NCBI GenBank assembly: GCA_002477475.1
Contig: DLPX01000075.1
Coordinates: 1 to 17,657 of the forward strand
Reading direction: 5' to 3'
DNA length: 17,657 bases
DNA from: Proteobacteria bacterium UBA7447
GTDB lineage: Bacteria > Pseudomonadota > Gammaproteobacteria > Arenicellales > UBA868
The notes beneath the pieces were generated by a model. The model was not told the origin of the DNA and did no database searches. It saw nothing but the letters and a program-made list of their open reading frames with translations. This document shows, in pieces, positions 12,947-17,657 of the stretch. Position 1 is the stretch's first letter, and each line of letters begins with the position of its first letter. The position numbers were made by a program, and so were the translations under genes.

Positions 12947-14074
12947 ATGATCCAGCATCGGAAATGGTTGACACGGTTTGGGACAGCCCTGACTCTGGTC
13001 GCCAGTTTTTTTATTTTTTTACTAAGGATAGAACCTGTGAGTGCTGACAACCCAAGGCGGGTCCCGGCTGAGTGGGAGCCTCAGGCCGGTGTGTGGTTGC
13101 AGTGGCCCGGCCCATGGGAGCGATCCTATGAGCGCGATTTCGCCCGAATCGCTAGCGTCATCGTCCGTTATCAACCTCTACACATTCTGTACAGTTCAAA
13201 ATCGATCCAGACCAACGCAGAAGAGGCCATCAAGCGGGCAGGGGTCGACCCAGACCATGAGAATATCCGCTGGCACGAAATCCCTTATGACAGTGCATGG
13301 ATGCGGGACAACGGCCCGCTTTATATAGAGGAACATGGCAAGCTCAAGATTCAGAATTGGGGATTTGATGCGTGGGGCGGCGCTTTCGGAGCAAGCGTGC
13401 CGTTTGATCAGGACAATGCAGTACCCTTGGCCGTGGCAGAGCTTGTCGGCCTTCAGACTGAAAGCATAGAACTCGTTCATGAGCGCGGTAATCTTGAATT
13501 TAACGGCGTGGATACCGTGCTGCTCAATTGGAGCGTTTTGGGTGATCCAAGACGCAATGAGAATTACACGAAAGCGAAGGCGGAACAGGATCTCAAGCAA
13601 TATTTCGGCGTCTCGAAAGTAGTGTTTATTGAAGGGGTGCCTATCGGTGACCTGACCAATGGGCACATCGATGGCATTGCAAGATTTATTAATCCCACCA
13701 CCGTCGTTGTGGGGGAATGCATCGGCGGATCAGCCTGCGGCGAGCCAAACCACCCAACCGGCCAAGTATTTGATGCGGCCGCCGCTACTATCACGGCAGC
13801 AGGATTTGACGTGATCCGGGAACCCATCGAGACTTCGGTAACGTATCGTGGCCAAACGTACGATACCAATTACCTAAACTGGCTGGTTGGCAATGGGTAT
13901 GTGATCACGACAGGTTTCAGCAATGAAAAGGCAGATACTGCTGCCAAAGACCGCTTAAAGGGTTACTTTCCCGGTCGCGACGTGCATGTAATTGAGATGC
14001 TCGAATCCTGGGCCAACGGCGGTGGTGTGCATTGTCACACTAACGATATGCCCGCAATGGCTGACATCGAATAA
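12947..14074 (+). CDS. Exported agmatine deiminase-family protein
   Basis: A 375-residue enzyme of the agmatine deiminase / PAD_porph family, which hydrolyses a guanidino group to a ureido group plus ammonia. Catalytic residues: DSAWMRDNGP (115-124) with D115 and D121, GHIDG (239-243) with H240, and nucleophile C363 in GGGVHCHTN (358-366). RVPAEWEPQAGVWLQWP (38-54) is the family N-terminus. It is preceded by a basic stretch and a 19-residue hydrophobic core (about 11-28) ending VSA-D (33/34), a Sec signal peptide. Most agmatine deiminases are cytoplasmic, so an exported form is unusual; the P. gingivalis peptidylarginine deiminase is a secreted relative. ATG 12947 or the in-frame GTG 12941 could start it, and the ribosome-binding site is weak. 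It lies 59 bases before the DoeD-like aminotransferase. Agmatine is the default substrate, but another guanidino compound is possible. Confidence 0.88.
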   Translation: MIQHRKWLTRFGTALTLVASFFIFLLRIEPVSADNPRRVPAEWEPQAGVWLQWPGPWERSYERDFARIASVIVRYQPLHILYSSKSIQTNAEEAIKRAGVDPDHENIRWHEIPYDSAWMRDNGPLYIEEHGKLKIQNWGFDAWGGAFGASVPFDQDNAVPLAVAELVGLQTESIELVHERGNLEFNGVDTVLLNWSVLGDPRRNENYTKAKAEQDLKQYFGVSKVVFIEGVPIGDLTNGHIDGIARFINPTTVVVGECIGGSACGEPNHPTGQVFDAAAATITAAGFDVIREPIETSVTYRGQTYDTNYLNWLVGNGYVITTGFSNEKADTAAKDRLKGYFPGRDVHVIEMLESWANGGGVHCHTNDMPAMADIE

Positions 14075-14133
14075 AACCTCTTGGATAAGCCATCGTGGAA
14101 AAGTCATCATGAACCCAATGGATAAGGTCTGAC

Positions 14134-15456
14134 ATGTCGCACGTATTTCCCCGGCACACGAAAAGCATGCCTCCGCTCGTCCTTAGCGGAGAGGGCTGCT
14201 ATCTCTTCGATGCCTCCGGCAAGCGCTATTTCGACGGCTCCGGAGGTGCCGCGGTTTCCTGCCTGGGGCATGGAGACCCGGAAGTGATCGAGGCGGTCAA
14301 GACTCAGGTTGAGAAACTGGCGTTCGCCCATACCGGATTTTTTACCTCGGAGCCTGCTGAAAAGTTGGCGGACCTCCTAATCGCCAACGCGCCGGGTGAT
14401 CTTGATCGCGTGCTTTTTGTGTCGGGCGGTTCCGAAGCCAACGAAGCCGCAATCAAGTTGGCCCGGCAATATTTTGTGGAAAAGGGTGAGACCAATCGAC
14501 GCTTTTTGATTGCGCGGCGCCAGAGTTATCACGGGAATACCCTTGGGGCGTTGGCGGTCGGCGGAAATCAGTGGCGCCGCAAACAGTTCTCGCCTCTGCT
14601 GGTGGACGTCAGCCACATATCCCCGTGTTTTGAGTACGCTGATCGAAGTCCCGAAGAATCGACATTTGATTACGGGCAACGAGTTGCACAGGAACTCGAA
14701 GACGAGATCTTGAGGCTGGGAACTGATTCCGTAATCGCGTTTCTCGCGGAGCCGGTAGTCGGGGCGACAGCCGGAGCCGTGCCAGCGGTTGAAGGTTATT
14801 TCACCAGAATCAGAGAGATCTGCGATCGCTATGGGGTCTTGCTGATCCTGGATGAAGTCATGTGTGGCATGGGTCGCACGGGCCATCTTTTTGCCTGTGA
14901 GGCAGATAACGTGACTCCCGATATTGCCTGCATTGCCAAAGGATTGGGGGCGGGCTATCAGCCCATCGGTGCGATGCTTTGCAGCAGTGAGATCTATACG
15001 ACTATCGAGGAGGGCTCAGGGTTTTTCCAGCATGGACACACTTATCTGGGGCATCCTGTGGCAACGGCAGCGGGGTGTGCCGTTCTCGAGGCGATTCTCT
15101 CGCGCGATCTGGTTTCCCGTGTTCACAGGATGGGTGAGCGTTTTGATAAGGCACTGAAAGACCAGTTTAGCGAGCATGCCTATGTGGGAGACATTCGTGG
15201 GAGAGGCCTGTTCCGCGGCATAGAACTGGTGGCAGACAAAGTCAGTGGTTCGCCGTTTGCGCCAGAGAAACGGCTCGCAGCCGGTATCAAAAAAGCGGCC
15301 TTTGAGCAGGGACTGATTTGCTATCCCATGTCCGGCACCCGCGACGGTGTGAACGGGGATCATATCCTGCTTGCTCCTCCCTTCATTATTGAGGACGACC
15401 AAATAGATGAGGTGGTGACAAAACTGGACACAGCGATTTCATCCTGCCTGCCCTAG
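14134..15456 (+). CDS. doeD: Class III PLP aminotransferase (DoeD-like)
   Basis: A 440-residue class III (omega-amino-acid) aminotransferase resembling DoeD, which converts 2,4-diaminobutyrate to aspartate semialdehyde in ectoine catabolism. Visible features are GSGGAAVSCLGHGDPEV (35-51), the PLP-phosphate loop SGGSEANEAAIKLA (97-110), the YHGNTLGAL segment (132-140), LDEVMCGMGRTG (239-250) with D240, and Schiff-base lysine K269 in ACIAKGLGAG. HTYLGHPVA (302-310) and the C-terminal GDHILLAPPFII (408-419) are intact, and the length is normal. An AAGG precedes ATG 14134. It follows the deiminase by 59 bases on the same strand and is followed by a GC hairpin before nei. The family also includes beta-alanine, putrescine and taurine transaminases, so the specific substrate is inferred from resemblance and from the doeA- and doeB-like genes nearby. 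Confidence 0.85.
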   Translation: MSHVFPRHTKSMPPLVLSGEGCYLFDASGKRYFDGSGGAAVSCLGHGDPEVIEAVKTQVEKLAFAHTGFFTSEPAEKLADLLIANAPGDLDRVLFVSGGSEANEAAIKLARQYFVEKGETNRRFLIARRQSYHGNTLGALAVGGNQWRRKQFSPLLVDVSHISPCFEYADRSPEESTFDYGQRVAQELEDEILRLGTDSVIAFLAEPVVGATAGAVPAVEGYFTRIREICDRYGVLLILDEVMCGMGRTGHLFACEADNVTPDIACIAKGLGAGYQPIGAMLCSSEIYTTIEEGSGFFQHGHTYLGHPVATAAGCAVLEAILSRDLVSRVHRMGERFDKALKDQFSEHAYVGDIRGRGLFRGIELVADKVSGSPFAPEKRLAAGIKKAAFEQGLICYPMSGTRDGVNGDHILLAPPFIIEDDQIDEVVTKLDTAISSCLP

Positions 15457-15480
15457 ACTCACCGACTTCGCCGCTTAGTA

Positions 15481-15498
15481 GGCGCGTCTCGCCGCGCC
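15481..15498. terminator. GC-rich hairpin between doeD-like gene and nei
   Basis: GGCGCG (15481-15486) and CGCGCC (15493-15498) form a perfect 6-bp stem with loop TCTCGC. It ends 9 bases before the nei ATG, and no T-run follows. It could end the aminotransferase transcript weakly, or modulate nei translation, since nei shows no ribosome-binding site. Confidence 0.4.
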
Positions 15499-15507
15499 GT
15501 AATTCCC

Positions 15508-16326
15508 ATGCCTGAAGGTCCCGAAGTGCGCCGCGAGGCGGATGCCATCGGCCGAGTGTTGACCGGCAAAAAGCTTGCAGAGAGTTTTTTTGAGCCCGCC
15601 CATCTAAAGCCCTTCGCGCGCAGGCTTGTCGGACAGGAGGTGGTGGAGGTCACCACTCGCGGCAAGGCGCTGTTGATTTTTTTTAAAAACGGCCGGGTTT
15701 TGTATTCTCACAATCAGCTTTACGGCCGCTGGGTTGTGGCGCCAACGGGCAAGCCTCCAAATACAAAAAGAACCTTACGGGTCGCCCTGACCTCAGACAC
15801 CCACAGCGCCCTTTTGTACAGCGCCACCGACGTCGCCCTGTTGGGTAAAAAAGATCTCAAGACACATCCTTATCTGAAGAAACTGGGGCCGGATGTGCTT
15901 TGCGGTACCCTGTCGTGGCGGGATGTTGCCGAGCGTTTATGCGATAAACGGTTTTGTGGCCGAAGTATTTCAGGCCTGTATCTCGACCAGTCGTTTCTGG
16001 CGGGCCTTGGCAACTATCTAAGGTCAGAGATACTTTTTGCCGCCGGTATCGATCCAACGTCTCGACCCAAAGATCTGGAACCGGCGAAACTCAACGAACT
16101 GGCGCGGCGTACTCTTTTGATCTCGATGCGCGCCTACAAGACCGGTGGTGTCACCAACCATCCCGACACAGTTCGGGTAATGAGAAAAGCAGGACGCTCG
16201 AAGGGGCAGTATCGTTTTGCTGTATTTGGTCGAGACAAACGCGACTGTTACCGGTGTGCCGCCAGAATCCGGCGAATCACGGCAAACGGTCGCCGGTTGT
16301 ATCTTTGCCCGTCTTGCCAGCGTTAA
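15508..16326 (+). CDS. nei: Endonuclease VIII, DNA glycosylase/AP lyase
   Basis: A 272-residue Fpg/Nei-family glycosylase that removes oxidised pyrimidines from DNA and cuts the abasic site. It starts MPEGPEVRREAD, with P2 as the Schiff-base nucleophile and E3. K53 lies in TTRGKALL, SHNQLYGRW (67-75) and LDQSFLAGLGNYLRSEIL (159-176, the helix-two-turn-helix) are closely E. coli Nei-like, and a C-terminal zinc finger has C247, C250, C267 and C270 (CYRC...CPSC). The length is about that of E. coli Nei (263). No Shine-Dalgarno sequence is visible and a GC hairpin lies just upstream. It is a DNA-repair gene with no evident role in the catabolic cluster, and its end is only 28 bases from the convergent DoeB-like gene. 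Confidence 0.96.
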   Translation: MPEGPEVRREADAIGRVLTGKKLAESFFEPAHLKPFARRLVGQEVVEVTTRGKALLIFFKNGRVLYSHNQLYGRWVVAPTGKPPNTKRTLRVALTSDTHSALLYSATDVALLGKKDLKTHPYLKKLGPDVLCGTLSWRDVAERLCDKRFCGRSISGLYLDQSFLAGLGNYLRSEILFAAGIDPTSRPKDLEPAKLNELARRTLLISMRAYKTGGVTNHPDTVRVMRKAGRSKGQYRFAVFGRDKRDCYRCAARIRRITANGRRLYLCPSCQR

Positions 16327-16328
16327 CG

Positions 16329-16354
16329 GATTGGCTCCGCTGGCACAGCCAATC
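16329..16354. terminator. Hairpin in the gap between convergent nei and doeB-like genes
   Basis: GATTGGCT (16329-16336) and AGCCAATC (16347-16354) form a perfect 8-bp stem with a 10-base loop that fills the 28-base gap between the two stop codons. It is placed as a shared terminator, but no T-run follows on either strand, so it may act by preventing antisense read-through, act as an mRNA 3'-end stabiliser, or be weak. Confidence 0.5.
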
Positions 16355-17350
16355 TCAGTTTAGGGGCTTGAGCAATTCTGACTCTTCGACTTCTTCGCCC
16401 AGATGCAGCAGAAAATCGCCCCTCAGGATATGGGCTTGCGCCCGCTGTCCCACAACAATACCGGCACTCTCGGCACAGACAGTAACAGGCGGCTGATCAA
16501 GTGCATCCAGGGAGTGAATTCGCCCAACGACTTCACCAGTGTGGACTGCCTGACCAACGTTGGTCAGAGGCTCAAACGCCCCGGCAATCGGGCTCATGAC
16601 GGACGAGCCGGCAAACCCGCTTCGCAGGAAAGTGGTTCGCGTCTCGCGTGGCGAATCGGCCAGTAATCCCCAGCCTGCTAGAGTATTGGTCGTGCCGGTG
16701 TAACCAATCTCAATGTTCTCGCGTTGGATCCGCCCCCCGCCGAGTTCTGCCGAAAGCATTACGATTCCGGCGCGTTCTCCCGCAGCGGAGAGGGATCCTG
16801 AACTCCCTTCAACGACGACGGTGTATTTGGCACCAAAGTGGTGAGCGGCACGGATTTTGTTCTGCAGGTGTTCTTTATCTCCGACGCCGTAAATAAAACC
16901 GCAGGGTGAGAACTCGCACATTTTTCCGCCCGAGTGCAGATCAATAGCAAAGTCGGCCTGGGAAATGAGTGTTTCCTCAACGAAGGTAGCGATTTCCCGG
17001 GTGGGCCCACTCAGGGCAGGATCGCCGAATACCCGGTTCATGTTGGCGCCATCAAGAGGTGACGTTCTCTGGTATTCACGCACGGCTGGGAGATTAAGCG
17101 ATGGCATGAAAATGATGCGCCCGTGAACCTGATCAGGTTCAAGAACATGAAAGAGTCGCTGGAGAATGACGATTCCTTCGTATTCATCTCCGTGATTGCC
17201 GGCAGTCAGCAGAGCCGTTGGGCCCGTATCGCCTGCAATAACACCGATCGGTAACGGGATAACGCCATACGCGTGCCGATTGTTCGAGTGACTTAACTGA
17301 ACGTAACCCTCACGTTTGCCAGGACGGTCGAGATCGATTGAGCAGCGCAT
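16355..17350 (-). CDS. doeB: N-acetyl-diaminobutyrate deacetylase-like zinc deacylase (DoeB/EutE)
   Basis: A 331-residue AstE/AspA-family zinc deacylase resembling DoeB/EutE, which removes acetate from N-alpha-acetyl-2,4-diaminobutyrate, the product of ectoine hydrolase. Zinc ligands H53 and E56 (GNHGDEYEG) and H139 (DLHSGG), the DGANMNRVFG loop (100-109), and catalytic E202 in SAELGGGRI are all present. The C-terminal beta domain (about 235-325) is normal. GAGGA at 17361-17365 supports ATG 17350. It begins only 22 bases after the stop of an amino-acid-type ABC ATPase on the same strand, so it is almost certainly in a transport operon, like the ehu-eut arrangement of rhizobia. It is clearly related to the deacylase at 3555-4592 (shared NHG-E-EG, PLDG-N-NR and ELGGG blocks) but diverged along the length. 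Confidence 0.88.
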   Translation of the reverse strand: MRCSIDLDRPGKREGYVQLSHSNNRHAYGVIPLPIGVIAGDTGPTALLTAGNHGDEYEGIVILQRLFHVLEPDQVHGRIIFMPSLNLPAVREYQRTSPLDGANMNRVFGDPALSGPTREIATFVEETLISQADFAIDLHSGGKMCEFSPCGFIYGVGDKEHLQNKIRAAHHFGAKYTVVVEGSSGSLSAAGERAGIVMLSAELGGGRIQRENIEIGYTGTTNTLAGWGLLADSPRETRTTFLRSGFAGSSVMSPIAGAFEPLTNVGQAVHTGEVVGRIHSLDALDQPPVTVCAESAGIVVGQRAQAHILRGDFLLHLGEEVEESELLKPLN

Positions 17351-17372
17351 CGGCTCGTACTCCTCGCCCAGT

Positions 17373-17657
17373 TCAGTGTGTCAGGATCTGCGAGAGAAAG
17401 AGTTTGGTCCGGTCGCTGTCAGGCTGGGAGAAAAACTGTTCCGTAGGCGCGGACTCCACTACTTCACCCTGATCCATGAAGACCACTTTGTTCGCTGCCT
17501 TTTTGGCGAAGCCCATTTCGTGCGTGACCACGATCATGGTCATCCCGTCCTCAGCGAGTTCAATCATTACATCCAGTACTTCTTTGATCATCTCAGGATC
17601 AAGCGCCGAAGTGGGTTCATCAAAGAGCATGATTTTGGGCTGCATGCAGAGACTGCG
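17373..17657 (-). CDS. Polar-amino-acid-type ABC transporter ATPase, C-terminal part
   Basis: The 3' end (94 codons) of an ABC ATPase gene that runs off the window, so the start, Walker A and most of the signature region are not seen. The visible part begins RSLCMQPKIMLFDEPTSALD: Walker B with catalytic glutamate (LFDEP), then the D-loop SALD, the H-loop VVTHEMGFA and the terminal FMDQGEVVE. This is the GlnQ/HisP/EhuA subfamily used for polar amino acids and ectoines. The DoeB-like gene starts 22 bases after its stop, which argues for uptake of ectoine or a related solute. An ATG inside the visible segment is not the true start because the frame and family similarity continue to the edge. Confidence 0.9.
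   Translation of the reverse strand, partial: RSLCMQPKIMLFDEPTSALDPEMIKEVLDVMIELAEDGMTMIVVTHEMGFAKKAANKVVFMDQGEVVESAPTEQFFSQPDSDRTKLFLSQILTH

Noticed and set aside
12786..12974. N-terminal extension of the YdhR-like protein
   Set aside because: The extension lacks family similarity, while a strong GGAGGA site and the family start are at 12785.
14089..14130. Short near-direct repeat GGATAAG before the aminotransferase start
   Set aside because: Only seven exact bases, low complexity, probably chance.

Overview
The window looks like chromosomal DNA of a marine or halotolerant gammaproteobacterium. Two housekeeping genes point that way: nei (endonuclease VIII) and yajD (HNH protein) both resemble their Enterobacteria counterparts closely. 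Gene density is high with mixed strands. The genes appear moderately GC-rich, while the first ~480 bases are visibly AT-rich. I found no insertion sequence, integrase, CRISPR array, rRNA or intact tRNA, and no transcription-factor gene in the 17.6 kb.

Layout. (1) 1-669 holds no convincing gene, only a 5'-half remnant of a tRNA-Arg(TCG). (2) 670-4592, minus strand: an AstE/AspA-type zinc deacylase, a 59-aa GatC/AtzG-like protein whose stop overlaps the start of an amidase, the amidase, and a membrane-anchored metallo-beta-lactamase-fold hydrolase. (3) 4747-5792, plus strand, divergent from (2): a DUF1989 (urea-carboxylase-associated / carboxyguanidine-deiminase family) protein and a RidA-family protein. 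(4) yajD. (5) 6221-7811: a DAO-family FAD oxidoreductase divergent from a small cupin, with a palindrome between them. (6) 7850-10479: an MFS transporter divergent from an ectoine-hydrolase-like gene (doeA/eutD), with a hairpin and a direct repeat between them, then a strong terminator. (7) 10587-12785: a 4-TM membrane protein, a small alpha/beta-barrel-like protein, a SAM methyltransferase and a YdhR-like protein. (8) 12947-16326: an agmatine-deiminase-like enzyme with a signal peptide, a DoeD-like class III aminotransferase, and nei. (9) 16355-17657, minus strand: a DoeB/EutE-like deacetylase just downstream of the 3' end of a polar-amino-acid-type ABC ATPase that runs off the window.

How the genes may work together. 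DoeA (ring opening of ectoine), DoeB (deacetylation of N-acetyl-diaminobutyrate) and DoeD (transamination of diaminobutyrate to aspartate semialdehyde) make up the core of known ectoine catabolism. The ABC ATPase beside doeB fits an ectoine/amino-acid uptake system. Unusually, these genes are scattered over several transcription units and interleaved with other C-N-bond-cleaving enzymes: a second DoeB-like deacylase, an amidase with a small subunit, a DUF1989 protein, RidA, an exported deiminase and an amine/amino-acid oxidase. The best reading is a nitrogen-scavenging island for compatible solutes and related acyl-amino, ureido or guanidino compounds. The ectoine part rests on family recognition. 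The substrate of the 1846-5792 module is unknown and may be new.
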